From positions 5,828,001 to 5,892,000 of the forward strand of contig NZ_CP022098.1 of NCBI RefSeq assembly GCF_002305875.1: a stretch of 64,000 nucleotides of DNA, read 5' to 3'. Positions 17,401 to 25,662 of the stretch are shown here, piece by piece; positions within the stretch are counted from its first letter, which is position 1, and each line of letters begins with the position of its first letter. This DNA comes from Cystobacter fuscus (lineage in GTDB: Bacteria > Myxococcota > Myxococcia > Myxococcales > Myxococcaceae). The notes under the pieces were generated by a model, which ran no database searches, was not told the DNA's origin, and was given only the letters and a program-made list of their open reading frames with translations. A program made the translations under genes and the position numbers.

Positions 17401-19853
17401 CCCGCGAGGACGACGGCGATCGGCCCCACCTCGGGGGTGACACGCGAGGCCACGGCCACGGCGGCGGCGGCCAGGAGCACGATGACGCCGAGCCAGGGAA
17501 TCAGGAGGCTCGAGCCCCAGACGAACGCCAGGAGGGCATACGCCACGCCGGCCAGGCCCACATGGCGCACGAGGCCCCCACGCCCTCCCAGGAAGGCGAG
17601 GCCCAGGCCGGACACGGCGAGCGCCAGGGGCACCCACGAGGGGTCCACGAAGTCCGCGAGCCGGGGCACCAGGGCGGTGGCGGTCGCGGTCGCGATGGCG
17701 AACAGGACGGGGTGGGCGAGGTTCCACGCCACGAGGAGCGCGGCGGCCCCCGCCAGGGCCATGCCCCCGAGGGCGGCCACGGAGTTGCCCGCGGACAGGC
17801 TGGAGGTGAAGCCAGCGAGGGACAGCCAGCCCGCCGCCGCGCTGAAGGCGGCGAGGGTGGGGCCGGTGCGTCCCCGCGCGAGCCCGGCGAAGCCGAGCGC
17901 CACCGCGCCACAGAGCAGCGAGACCGTCCCGGCGCCGAAGAGCAGGCCGGCGGAGAGGGTGAGGAAGAAGGTCAGCGCGGAACCGACGATGGAGAGGTAG
18001 GGCCGCTCGAAGCGCAGGCCGTTGACCACGCACAGGGTCATGAGGCCGAGCGTGGTCCAGAAGGCCGGGCGCTGATCCGGGCCCGCGTGCCCGAGGAGGA
18101 CGAACACGAGGCTGGCGACGGCGGTGGAGCGCAGGAGCACCTCGGTGCGGGCTTCGTCCAGGGCGGAGGAGGTCCGCCGGGCGCGCGCCTGCAACCAGGC
18201 GGCGAGGAGCACCCCGGCGAGGACGAAGGGTACGGCGGAGGTGGCGCCGTAGTTGAACGGCAGCTTGCCGGAGGCGGCGTAGCCGAGGCGGGCCTTGAGG
18301 GCCTCGATGAGCGCCTTCACCATGCCGGGGATGAGCTGACTGGAGGAGGTATAGGAGAGGTAGGCGCCCGCGTAGGCGGCGTAGAGCCAGCGCACGCGGA
18401 GCCCCTCGCCCCGCCCGAGCCCGAGCACGTTCCAGGTGAAGATGGCGGTGGTGAGGAAGAAGGCGGGGGGCTTGCCGGTGGCCGCGAGCGCGAGACAGCC
18501 CGCCTGGAGCGCGACGGCGCCCACGGTGAGCGCATCGGCGGCCTTCTCCGGCGGGAAGGGACGCAGGCGCAGGGCGGCGACGAGCAGGAGGGCGAGGAGC
18601 GGCGCGTAGCTGCCGAGCGCGGGCGGAATGCCGACGAAGCGCAGGGCCAGGTGCAGACGCACGAAGTAGAGGGCCAGCAGGTAGAGGGGCGCGGCCAGGG
18701 CGAAGGCGATGGCCGGGCCGCTCCGGGGCTCGGGGATGCGCTGCCGGGCGAGGGCGAAGAAGAGGACACACGGCAGCACGTCGAGCCAGAAGGCGGCGTC
18801 GCCGAGGTGGGCGAAGAGGGGCGCGCAGCCCATCATGAAGGTGGTGCCCATCAGCGCGAGCTGGACGAAGGGGCGCGAGGGGGCGTCGAAGGACTCGGCG
18901 GGCTTGCGCGCGAGCACGGCGGCGCCGACGGACCAGCCCAGCAGCAGCGGGAGGAGGAGCGCGAGGGGGATGCCCTCGAGCTCGAGTCGGGCGACGGGAC
19001 CGAGTGCGATGCCGGCGAAGGGAGCGACGGCGGCCCCGATGAGCCCGAGGATGCGCCCGGCGCCGACGAGGGCCTCGCGGCGGGCGAGCAGGGAGCCGCA
19101 GATGGAGAAGGCGGCGGAGTAGCCCGCGGTCATGCCGAAGACGACGAGCGAGCGCGAGAAGGAGGTGAGCCCGGCCCAACTATCGAAGGCGAGGTAGAGC
19201 GAGCCGGCGACGATGAGGAAGGCGCCGATGAACCAGCCGATGCTCTCGTAGAGGAAGGGCTTCCAGAGGGTGTCCCAGGTGGAGACCTCCTCGACGAGCC
19301 GCGCGGTGGCGGTGCGGGGGGCGGGCGCGTCGAAGAGAGGCTCGGTGACGAGGGGAGGCAGCGGCAGGGGCGTCTCGTCCTGCTGTGCGTCCTCCTGCTC
19401 CGCCTCGTGCGTCTCCTCGCGCGTGGACTCCTCGGAGGAGAAGCGCTCCGGGGAGGGAGCCGGGGCGGCATCCCAACCACCGCCCCGGGGCTCGGAGGGG
19501 ACGGGCTCGGAGACGGCCTGCGCGGCGGGCGGTTCGGCGACCCCAGCGGGCTCGACGGTGGGTGCCGGGGCCACGACCTCGGGAGCGGCGACAGGTGCGG
19601 GAGACTCGGCGGCGGCCGCGTCGGGGATGACGCCGAGGAGGATGCGCACCTGCCGCTCGTAGCGCTGGGTCAGGTAGTTGCGCGCGCCCTTGGGGACGGA
19701 CGAGGCGTCCCAATGGGGGAGTTCCTCGAGGAGGAACCGGACGTGGGCCAGCTCTTGCTGAAGAGCCTCACGGGAGCGCGAGGTCATGGGCTTGCCGCAC
19801 GCGGCGCAGAACTGACCTCCAAGCCGCTCCTGGCGACAGGACGAGCAATACAT
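14436..19853 (-). CDS. Giant zinc-ribbon polytopic membrane protein
   Basis: 1805 residues, start ATG 19853. Residues 3-19 form a zinc ribbon (Cys3, Cys6, Cys16, Cys19), followed by a soluble segment with 'LTQRYERQVRILLGVIP' and then a Pro/Ala/Glu-rich linker to about residue 195. The remaining 1600 residues are almost entirely hydrophobic and must contain several dozen membrane spans, with short Arg-containing loops. No catalytic motif, transporter signature or repeat strong enough for assignment was found. Possible roles are a membrane scaffold, a lipid or polysaccharide handling protein, or a large envelope sensor. A long antisense frame across the same DNA is an artefact of the GC bias. 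The gene is monocistronic, with its own upstream region of 176 bp. Confidence 0.8.
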   Translation of the reverse strand: MYCSSCRQERLGGQFCAACGKPMTSRSREALQQELAHVRFLLEELPHWDASSVPKGARNYLTQRYERQVRILLGVIPDAAAAESPAPVAAPEVVAPAPTVEPAGVAEPPAAQAVSEPVPSEPRGGGWDAAPAPSPERFSSEESTREETHEAEQEDAQQDETPLPLPPLVTEPLFDAPAPRTATARLVEEVSTWDTLWKPFLYESIGWFIGAFLIVAGSLYLAFDSWAGLTSFSRSLVVFGMTAGYSAAFSICGSLLARREALVGAGRILGLIGAAVAPFAGIALGPVARLELEGIPLALLLPLLLGWSVGAAVLARKPAESFDAPSRPFVQLALMGTTFMMGCAPLFAHLGDAAFWLDVLPCVLFFALARQRIPEPRSGPAIAFALAAPLYLLALYFVRLHLALRFVGIPPALGSYAPLLALLLVAALRLRPFPPEKAADALTVGAVALQAGCLALAATGKPPAFFLTTAIFTWNVLGLGRGEGLRVRWLYAAYAGAYLSYTSSSQLIPGMVKALIEALKARLGYAASGKLPFNYGATSAVPFVLAGVLLAAWLQARARRTSSALDEARTEVLLRSTAVASLVFVLLGHAGPDQRPAFWTTLGLMTLCVVNGLRFERPYLSIVGSALTFFLTLSAGLLFGAGTVSLLCGAVALGFAGLARGRTGPTLAAFSAAAGWLSLAGFTSSLSAGNSVAALGGMALAGAAALLVAWNLAHPVLFAIATATATALVPRLADFVDPSWVPLALAVSGLGLAFLGGRGGLVRHVGLAGVAYALLAFVWGSSLLIPWLGVIVLLAAAAVAVASRVTPEVGPIAVVLAGIALLPRVAAFSVWPWMTPSLSMALLVLWSLGASVAAARWGRNSNTLTAGLVALVFPMLVVLSAAGRQSYALMLGAALAALLTARVLHPTVSLLAASFWAGLSLGIHLDAPRTLAMATLFSGLALLESHPRTFRVLTGERRFALVASLCAMPFLLAACGVSKGLATPVVLVGAMVLPLAWTRANRQPFFASLAPLYVLVLGIESTRLRPGIYLLPLVALAVVRAVEHKQAIRRLVLGGDEEPPVREFSWWMQFALGGVGVAMTVGGSPEWSFVPLVASLVLLPGPMPSVRVGVGVAVLAAHLSLHPGAILLLLGLGFLTHHVPARLWSLFRSPPDPRLRLVTVMGALGLAVWTNVARTPTPGSLLLLAGVLGVSAFLLSRAYLLTASLLTLASASLGQTPEHGFLVWTTEAALAFAGVGLGAAVLSALCQVGRLQRSLSRWSERLSPGLPGTWSEPLWAAGSLATLVPLSQHLLDEGPGALPLPVAALAGLAALVLMVTRERVMANLATALLAGVILAAVPPLWSPAVVAVTGLVLCLVGTWVEGRGADVGAALHHSGWVLSLLSFLGLRSLTHPGIAVCLVASLGVAWTVVYRRREREAMGWWASLLVAHGLLVHVGAIYSTGRGAAFLLPYFGAISALLATLVLSVAGASVRRRVGHAFAGVALAEVLAGLVLVPGAAGVVREALVDCVCLTVLFFALVRRGVRERDEGSAFLAQGTLVLGYLAVRLHALASGLGTADSLAALVGGVLFSGLHVFVQREGAGLPAFRRPALWGAYLFPLAGLLAAPWSKPLAVAALLVGYAAHFAALAAQPSQRGMGSLVSAGAFNTALFFVWLGTGSGEPQYYVIPAGLSLLVLLRVFHDALEPDTRVKLRALAVTLVYVAGAWKPLLFQDGRAMLGCVALCVVGVAAGMALRIRSYVYLGSAFMVTCVVANLARFGIQEHRLGAAFLSLLGVGVVGFMVLFTAKRAELLERYERVRAMMATWEG

Positions 19854-19970
19854 GGTGGGACGACCCCTCTACAACGGTCGTGCCGGGCGGAAGCGCCCCG
19901 GGAAACGGGAACCTGACGTGGGGGGGGAGCCACCGAAACGACACAGAGCCCCCCATGCGCGTGCAGCCTA

Positions 19971-19986
19971 CTTCACAAGTGTGAAG
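19971..19986. promoter_or_regulatory. 16-bp inverted repeat upstream of the giant membrane gene
   Basis: CTTCACA-AG-TGTGAAG has 7-bp perfect arms and a 2-bp spacer. It lies about 118 bp upstream of the giant gene's start codon and close to the 3' end of the next gene. The size and spacing suit a dimeric regulator's operator; the regulator is unknown. Confidence 0.4.
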
Positions 19987-20029
19987 CGACGCATGCACTC
20001 CCCCTGCGCCGCATCCGCCCGCGCAAGCT

Positions 20030-20941
20030 CTAGCCGAGGATATCCGCCAGGGCCTCGTGGAGATTCGTGTGGCGGAAGGTGAAGCCCTCGGCCATCAGCC
20101 GCTGGGGGATGCCGCGTCGCCCGCTCAGGGCCAGCTCCGCCTCCGTGCCCATCAACCGCGCGCCCACGCGCACCGCCCACGCGGGCACGGACGGGCTCCA
20201 GGGGCGGTGCAGCACCCGGCGCAACGTGCGCATGAACTCCGCGTTCGTCACGGGCGAGGGCCCGGTCGCGTTGTACACGCCCGCCATGAACGGGTCCTCG
20301 ATGGCCCGGAGGAAGAGGGCGTTGAGGTCAGCGATGTGCAGCCAGCTGATGTACTGCTCGCCGCTGCCCACCGCGCCGCCGAGCCCCCAGCGTGTCAGCC
20401 TCGCGAGCTTGTCGAGCGCGCCCCCATCCCGTCCCAGCGCGAAGCCGATGCGCAGCAGCACCTGGCGTGTGCCAGGCGAGCGCTGCTCGGCGAAGGCCGC
20501 TTCCCACTGGCGGCACACGTCCACGGAGAAGCCCTCGCCCGGCGGTGAGCGCTCGTCGCGCACGGCGTCGCCCGAGTTGCCCAGGATGGCGAGCGAGGCG
20601 GCTTGAACCCAGACACCCGGAGGCGTGGCGCACCGGCGGATGGCCTCGCCCAGCACGCGCACCGAGTCGAGCCGCGAGGAGAGGATTTCGCGCCGGTTCT
20701 CCGGCGTGTAGCGGCAGTCCACGCTGCGGCCCGCGAGGTTGACCACTGCCATGGCGCCCTCGAGTCGCGCGCACCAGTCCCCCAGGGTCCGGCCGTCCCA
20801 GGCCACCTCGCGAACCGAGCCCGGCGCGGGGGAGCGGGTGAGGATGATGGCCTCGTCACCCCTCGCCTCCAGCTCCCGCGCGAGTGAACGGCCGAGAAAA
20901 CCGCTGCCTCCCGCGAGCACCACCTTCCGCGTCGCTCCCAT
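20030..20941 (-). CDS. TIGR01777-family NAD(P)-binding (SDR39U1-like) protein
   Basis: 303 residues from the ATG at 20941, which has AGAGG at good distance; ATGs at 20947 and 20959 are alternatives. The Rossmann start 'VVLAGGSGFLGRSLARELEA' binds NAD(P). Family marks include 'VNLAGRSVDCRYT', 'ISWLHIADLNALF' and 'YNATGPSPVTNAEF', with a C-terminal DUF1731-type segment ('GIPQRLMAEGFTFRH'). This is an epimerase-like family linked in other bacteria to cell division or envelope processes, without a firmly known substrate. Confidence 0.9.
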   Translation of the reverse strand: MGATRKVVLAGGSGFLGRSLARELEARGDEAIILTRSPAPGSVREVAWDGRTLGDWCARLEGAMAVVNLAGRSVDCRYTPENRREILSSRLDSVRVLGEAIRRCATPPGVWVQAASLAILGNSGDAVRDERSPPGEGFSVDVCRQWEAAFAEQRSPGTRQVLLRIGFALGRDGGALDKLARLTRWGLGGAVGSGEQYISWLHIADLNALFLRAIEDPFMAGVYNATGPSPVTNAEFMRTLRRVLHRPWSPSVPAWAVRVGARLMGTEAELALSGRRGIPQRLMAEGFTFRHTNLHEALADILG

Positions 20942-20978
20942 GACCATCCTCTCGTTCACGCGCTTCGTTGTCAGGGAG

Positions 20979-21007
20979 TACCGGGAAGGGGGCTCGCGGT
21001 TGCGGGG
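20979..21007. repeat. Intergenic repeat element, copy A
   Basis: A 29-bp stretch starting TACCGGGAAG and ending GCGGTTGCGGGG matches 23305-23333 at 25 of 29 positions. Both copies lie just upstream of minus-strand genes. Function unknown. Confidence 0.55.
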
Positions 21008-21050
21008 GGGATTTGCCGAGAGGGGGGCTATAGCGTGAGCGCGCGATGGC

Positions 21051-22175
21051 TCAGGGAGTGAGCTGCGCGCTGGCGCAGGCGCTCGCGTACGCGCCCTCGC
21101 ACAGCTGCGCGGCCGTCCAGAACTTGTCGGCGAGCACCGTGCTCTTCACGTTCTCCTTGGTGACGGCCACGGGGGTCAGCAGGATGGAGGGCACGTCCTT
21201 GGTGCCGTTGTTCACCTTGCCGTTGATGCGCTCGGCCGGCGGCTTCTCGCCGCGCAGCAGCGCCACGGCCACCTCGGCGGCGATCCCCGCCTCGAGCTTG
21301 ATGGCCAGGTAGACCGTCATGTACTGCTCGCCCGTGAGGATGCGCTGGACGGCCGTCAGCTCCGCGTCCTGGCCCGTCACGGGGGGCAGGGGATCGATGC
21401 CCGCGGCCTTCATCGCCGCGATGGCGCCACCGGCCATGCCGTCGTTGGCCGAGTACACGCCGATGATCTTGTCCTTGCCGAGCCGGGTGATGGCCTGCTC
21501 CATCTCCTGCTGGGCCTTGTCGGGGCTCCAGTCCGGGGTGTCGTACTCGGCGCCCACCGTGAGCCCGCTGCCATCGATGATGCTGTGGGCGCCGGACTTG
21601 TAGAACCGGGAGCTGTCGTCGGTGGGCGCGCCGTGGAGCATCACGATGCTGCCCTGCGTCTTGCCGTCCGCCTTGAGCTTGTCCACCAGGGCCTGGCCCT
21701 GCAGCCTGCCCACCTGCTCGTTGTCGAAGGAGATGTAGTAGTCCACGTCCGCGTTGAGGATGAGGCGCTCGTAGCTGAGCACCGCCACCTTCGACTGGCG
21801 GGCGCGCGCGACGATGGCCGCCGCGGCGCCGGAGTCCACGGGATCCAGCACGAGCACCTTGGCGCCGTTGACCAGGGCGGCTTCGGCCTGGTCCTGCTGC
21901 TTGGAGACGCTCTGGTCGGCGTTGCTGTAGAGCACCTCGCAGTCCGCGCACAGCTCCTTCACGCGGCGCTCGAAGTGCGGCCGATCATGGCTCTCGTAGC
22001 GCGCCGTCTTGGACTCCGGCAGCAACAGGGCGATCTTCCCGCCCGAGGGGGCCTTGGCCGGGGCCGTGGCGCCTGGAGCCTCGGGCTGATCGCGCTTGCA
22101 TCCGGGAGCCGCGAGCAGCAGTGCGGCGAGCAGGCCCGCGGTGCGGCGGGCGGGCAGGGGGGAGATTGGGCTCAT
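21051..22175 (-). CDS. Sugar ABC transporter substrate-binding lipoprotein (XylF-like)
   Basis: 374 residues from the ATG at 22175. A lipoprotein signal ends in 'LLAALLLAAPGC' (Cys about 26), so the protein is membrane-anchored in the periplasm. The body is a Peripla_BP_4/LacI-like sugar-binding fold close to D-xylose-binding proteins: 'VLYSNADQSVSKQQDQAEAA', 'VLVLDPVDSGAA', 'YYISFDNEQVGRLQG', 'GVYSANDGMAGGAIAA' and 'PVTGQDAELTAVQRI'. No ATPase or permease gene accompanies it, so it is an orphan binding protein. It may serve a transporter encoded elsewhere or a sensor. The ribosome site is weak. Confidence 0.88.
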   Translation of the reverse strand: MSPISPLPARRTAGLLAALLLAAPGCKRDQPEAPGATAPAKAPSGGKIALLLPESKTARYESHDRPHFERRVKELCADCEVLYSNADQSVSKQQDQAEAALVNGAKVLVLDPVDSGAAAAIVARARQSKVAVLSYERLILNADVDYYISFDNEQVGRLQGQALVDKLKADGKTQGSIVMLHGAPTDDSSRFYKSGAHSIIDGSGLTVGAEYDTPDWSPDKAQQEMEQAITRLGKDKIIGVYSANDGMAGGAIAAMKAAGIDPLPPVTGQDAELTAVQRILTGEQYMTVYLAIKLEAGIAAEVAVALLRGEKPPAERINGKVNNGTKDVPSILLTPVAVTKENVKSTVLADKFWTAAQLCEGAYASACASAQLTP

Positions 22176-22222
22176 GCGTGGGTCTCTTGGAGTGGGGGTA
22201 AACCGGTCGCTCCGCCCGGAGG

Positions 22223-22765
22223 TTATCCCCGCGCCACGACCTCCGCGAGGCAATGCGGGCAGAGCTCGCGGCCCCTCACCCTGGGTTGGCCGCAGCCGCC
22301 GCATCGCTCCAGCGACGGCAGGCGGCAGGCCGCGTCGTCCGGGCCGCATCTGGGCGCATCCGGTGGCCCCGCCTCGCGCACCAGGTGCTGGTGCACCGCC
22401 TCGTCCTCCAGGTGCAGCCAGCCGGACAACCTCCGGCGGTTGCTGGAGAGCAGCTCGAAGGCGTTGCGCGCCAGCGGCATCAGAGTGGGGCTCGACAGCC
22501 GCAGTGCCCACTCCCGGTAGTCCTCCAACGCCCAGAGCACCATCAGCCAGGCCTGGGTGTCCCGGTAGACGCCCCCCTCGTCATCCACCACGAGCAGCTC
22601 CTCCCGGCTGCCAGAGCGCCGCAGCTCGGGAAAGCGCCGCGCCGCCTCCTGGCCTCCCGAGGCGAGGCACTCGAGCGCGACCCACGTGGACTGCTCCTCC
22701 AACCACCGCGCGCAGCTCACACAGAAGCCACATGTCTCGTCATACAGCACGCAGAGGGCTCGCAT
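22223..22765 (-). CDS. DCC-family (DUF393) thiol-disulfide oxidoreductase-like protein with zinc-ribbon tail
   Basis: 180 residues. The N-terminus holds the DCC motif 'YDETCGFCVSCARWL', a CxxC redox pair as in thioredoxin-like DUF393 proteins. The usual family length is about 110-130; the extra C-terminus contains 'RCGGCGQPRVRGRELCPHC', a four-Cys zinc ribbon. The gene follows a small membrane protein gene by 8 bp, so the two are co-transcribed and may form a membrane redox pair. Substrate unknown. Confidence 0.82.
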   Translation of the reverse strand: MRALCVLYDETCGFCVSCARWLEEQSTWVALECLASGGQEAARRFPELRRSGSREELLVVDDEGGVYRDTQAWLMVLWALEDYREWALRLSSPTLMPLARNAFELLSSNRRRLSGWLHLEDEAVHQHLVREAGPPDAPRCGPDDAACRLPSLERCGGCGQPRVRGRELCPHCLAEVVARG

Positions 22766-22773
22766 GGCTCACC

Positions 22774-23220
22774 TCACGTGGCCTTCGCGGTGGCCGGCAG
22801 CTTGGTGTACTCGCGCGGCGCCACGGGGGGCGGCATCTGGCGCACCATGGCCGAGCGGCGGATGCGGTTGAAGACGTACAGGTTGAAGAAGTGCATGCCG
22901 CCGAGCATCACCAGCACCTTGCCGATCTTGGCGCAGACCAGCTCGATGATCTCCTGCAGCGTCCAGATGGTCTGGTGCTCCTTGAGCGCCAGGGCCACGA
23001 AGCCGATGTTCATCAGGTAGAAGCCCACCACCAGCAGGTGGTTGACGGAGTCCGCCAGCACCTCCTTGCCCAGGAAGGCCTCATGCAGAAAGGGCGCGCC
23101 GTTGCGCTGCAGCGTGCGCGCCACCCAGATGGTCAGCGTGATGCTCACGAGCAGGTAGACCAGGTAGGCCGCCACCATGAACTGGCTCGACACGGCTCCC
23201 GGGGTGATGTTCGTCTCCAT
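22774..23220 (-). CDS. Small membrane protein, partner of the DCC protein
   Basis: 148 residues from the ATG at 23220 (GGGAGAG upstream; an ATG at 23250 is less likely). Three or four hydrophobic helices: 'FMVAAYLVYLLVSITLTIWV', 'HLLVVGFYLMNIGFVALAL', a weaker 'IIELVCAKIGKVLVMLGGM', and 'HFFNLYVFNRIRR'. The C-terminal tail is cytoplasmic and Pro-rich. His residues in the second and third helices could bind a cofactor. It is not assigned to a named family; pairing with the downstream thiol protein suggests an envelope redox role. Confidence 0.75.
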   Translation of the reverse strand: METNITPGAVSSQFMVAAYLVYLLVSITLTIWVARTLQRNGAPFLHEAFLGKEVLADSVNHLLVVGFYLMNIGFVALALKEHQTIWTLQEIIELVCAKIGKVLVMLGGMHFFNLYVFNRIRRSAMVRQMPPPVAPREYTKLPATAKAT

Positions 23221-23304
23221 GGCTTCTCTCCCTCGGGGAAGCGCGGACACCCGGGGCTTCAGTGCCCTCGTAGTGGGGTGCCGCTCTTCCCTTTCGCGGG
23301 GAAA

Positions 23305-23333
23305 TACCGGGAGGGAGATTCGCGGTTGCGGGG
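23305..23333. repeat. Intergenic repeat element, copy B
   Basis: Partner of 20979-21007, with four differences clustered at positions 9-15. It lies in the 124-bp gap between the kinase gene's stop codon and the start of the small membrane protein gene. Confidence 0.55.
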
Positions 23334-23344
23334 TGCCTTTTATT

Positions 23345-24790
23345 TCAGGGCCGCCAGGCGTGGAGCTGGAGGCCCAGCTCGATGGCCGGTGGGAGGAGCA
23401 TCAGGACCACCCCCCACCACAGCCGGGGCTCGCGGGAGAGTGCCCGCTGGCGCCGCCAGGCCTCCAAGACGGCGACACAGAGCAGGTAGAGCGTCCCCAA
23501 TTCCAGCAGCCCTCCAATCAGCGGCATGAAGTGGGGCAAGGACAGGCCCGCCGACCACGCGAGCCCCAGGTGCAGCGCGAACAATGTCGAGTTCACACTG
23601 GCCACCCCCAGGAAGACGCGCGCCTCGCGCAGGGGAAGCTCCGGGGTGGGGGCATCCAGGCCCTCCTGGCGCCAGTGCCGACGCAGCAGGCCATACGCCG
23701 CGAGCGCCACCGCCAGCCCCGCCACCGCCCCGAGGATGGGGCCCGTCTCGAAGCGCGCCTTCGTCACCCACCGGCCGTCCGCGAGCCGCGCCACGGGCTG
23801 CATGGTGAGCAGATCCATCTGCTCGGGCGCCAACACCCGCGGCGTCACCGAGACGACGAGCGCCCAGAGCACCAGCGCGCACGCCACCGCCTGGAGCACC
23901 GCCACCGTGCGCAACCAGACGGCCTCGTCCGGGGGCAGGGCCGCCTCCGCCGCGCCGTCAGCCAGGCGCCGCAAGTCCAACCCCAGGGCGTGGGCACTGG
24001 CGTAGCGCCGCGCGGGATCCAACGCCACCGCGCGCCGCACCATCGTCCCGAGCGCCCCCGTCAGGGTGGGCGAGCCCGCCGTCAGCGGCCGGCCCGTCAC
24101 CATCTCGTGCAGCAGCACGCCCACCGCGTACACGTCCATGCGCGGATCCGGCGCGGCCCCGGCGAGTGCCTCCGGGGCCATGTACTCGGGGGTGCCCACG
24201 ACGGTGTGCACGGCGGTGAGGGTGTCGCGGCGGCCCTCCGAGCGCACGATGCGGGCGATGCCGAAGTCCGTCACCTTCACCCGCCCCTCCTCGTCCACGA
24301 GGATGTTGGCGGGCTTGATGTCCCGGTGCACCACGCCGCGCGCGTGCGCGTAGGCCAGCGCGTCGCACACCTGGAGCGCCACGCGCACGGCCTCCGTGGG
24401 AGGCAGGGGCAAGAGCTCCGACAGGCCACGGCCCTCCACCAGCTCCATCACCAGGTAGCGCTCGCCTTCCTCTTCTCCGAAGTCATGCACCCGGACGATG
24501 TGGGGGTGATCCAACAGCGCCAGGGCCCGCGCCTCGCGGGCGAAGCGGGCCTGGGCCTCGGGGCTGGAGGCTGCCTCCCCGGTGAGGAACTTCACCGCCA
24601 CCGGCCGATCCAGGCGCACGTGCCTCGCCCGGAAGACCTGGCCCATGCCCCCGCGCCCGATCTCCTCTTCCAGCTCCAGCGCGCCAATGCGCTCCGGGCC
24701 CGCCCCATCCTCGCCCAGCAGGCAGCTGGCGCAGACCGCCAGGCGCCCCTCGTCCACCGAGGCACCGCAGCGTGGACACGTCTCGCTCAT
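23345..24790 (-). CDS. Serine/threonine protein kinase with zinc ribbon and membrane tail
   Basis: 481 residues from the ATG at 24790, which overlaps the sigma-factor stop as ATGA. Residues 5-23 hold CxxC...CxxC (Cys5, 8, 20, 23), a zinc ribbon. The Hanks-type kinase domain spans about 38-310: glycine loop 'IGRGGMGQVF', Lys67 in 'VAVKFL', catalytic Asp157 in 'HRDIKPANILV', Asp175 in 'TDFGIA', and 'GTPEYMAPEAL'. The C-terminal 180 residues have about five hydrophobic segments, so the kinase is anchored in the inner membrane by a multi-span tail without a large outer sensor. Coupling to an ECF sigma gene suggests that it phosphorylates or activates that sigma factor. Confidence 0.93.
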   Translation of the reverse strand: MSETCPRCGASVDEGRLAVCASCLLGEDGAGPERIGALELEEEIGRGGMGQVFRARHVRLDRPVAVKFLTGEAASSPEAQARFAREARALALLDHPHIVRVHDFGEEEGERYLVMELVEGRGLSELLPLPPTEAVRVALQVCDALAYAHARGVVHRDIKPANILVDEEGRVKVTDFGIARIVRSEGRRDTLTAVHTVVGTPEYMAPEALAGAAPDPRMDVYAVGVLLHEMVTGRPLTAGSPTLTGALGTMVRRAVALDPARRYASAHALGLDLRRLADGAAEAALPPDEAVWLRTVAVLQAVACALVLWALVVSVTPRVLAPEQMDLLTMQPVARLADGRWVTKARFETGPILGAVAGLAVALAAYGLLRRHWRQEGLDAPTPELPLREARVFLGVASVNSTLFALHLGLAWSAGLSLPHFMPLIGGLLELGTLYLLCVAVLEAWRRQRALSREPRLWWGVVLMLLPPAIELGLQLHAWRP

Positions 24791-25509
24791 CGCTTCAGCA
24801 CCCGGAGCAACTCGGCGAGCTCGGCCTCCGCCTCCTCGGGCGCGTCCACCGTGTCCGCCACTTCCTCGCGCACCAGCTCCCGGTAGCGCACTCGCGCCCG
24901 GTGGAGGAACGTCTTGAGCTGCGGCAGGGACATGCCGTGCGCCTGCGCCGCGTCGCGGTAGCTCGGCGGCTCGCCGGGACGGAAGAACTGGAGCACCAGG
25001 GTGAAGGGGCCCTTGCGCTCGCCTCCCTCGTACTCCGCCCGGAGCCGCTCCAGGGCTCGCTCCATGACGCTCGAGGCCCACTCCCGCTCGAAGGCCTCGT
25101 CCGGACCCTGCGCGTCCTGGGAGGCGATGCGCTCGGCCAGCTCGAAGTCCAGGGGCAGCGCGGCCATCCCACCGCCCCGCCGGGCGGCGCTCTCGCGCTC
25201 GTGCCGGTGGGACAGGTGGTTGCGCGCCGCCGTCAGCAGGTAGCCGCGCAGCCGGCCCTTCTCGGGGTTGAGCCGCTCGAGGAAGCCGTGCTCCAACAGC
25301 CGCAGGAGCAGCCCCTGCACCGCGTCGCGCGCGGCCTCGGCGTCCAGGCCCTGGCGGCGCATGTAGACGTAGAGCGGGCGCCAGTAGGTGCCCAGCAGCG
25401 ACTCGAGCGCCGCGCGGCGCGCCTCCGGCGAAGCCCGTGCCGAGCGGATGAGGGTCCAGCGCGTGGGAGGAAAGAGCCCAGGCCCCGCGTCTCGTGCGTC
25501 CGCGCCCAT
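24787..25509 (-). CDS. ECF-type RNA polymerase sigma factor linked to a Ser/Thr kinase
   Basis: 240 residues, longer than typical ECF factors. The N-terminus has 'FPPTRWTLI', a mark of the sigma-70 ECF groups found next to Ser/Thr kinases in Planctomycetes and Myxobacteria. Region 2 spans about 35-105 ('YWRPLYVYMRRQGLDAEAA', 'LRGYLLTAARNHLSHRHERE'), and region 4 about 170-225 ('SYRDAAQAHGMSLPQLKTFL'). No anti-sigma gene is nearby; the coupled kinase at 23345 is the likely controller. The target promoters are unknown. Confidence 0.9.
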   Translation of the reverse strand: MGADARDAGPGLFPPTRWTLIRSARASPEARRAALESLLGTYWRPLYVYMRRQGLDAEAARDAVQGLLLRLLEHGFLERLNPEKGRLRGYLLTAARNHLSHRHERESAARRGGGMAALPLDFELAERIASQDAQGPDEAFEREWASSVMERALERLRAEYEGGERKGPFTLVLQFFRPGEPPSYRDAAQAHGMSLPQLKTFLHRARVRYRELVREEVADTVDAPEEAEAELAELLRVLKR

Positions 25510-25662
25510 GGAACGGGTTCTAGCCCAACTCCGTCATCTTCGCCGCGAACGCGCTTGGCCGCATGTTCACCCGCATGCCGGTGACGTGCGGCCACCGCCA
25601 TGCTCGGCGTGTGGCTCCGTGAGAGGGGCCGCACGTGCAGCGGAACGTGATACAGACTCGTC

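Noticed and set aside
16722-19916. A 1064-codon open frame on the plus strand
   Set aside because: It is antisense to the giant membrane protein gene; the product is a Gly/Arg/Glu-rich string without domains, as expected from codon bias in GC-rich DNA.
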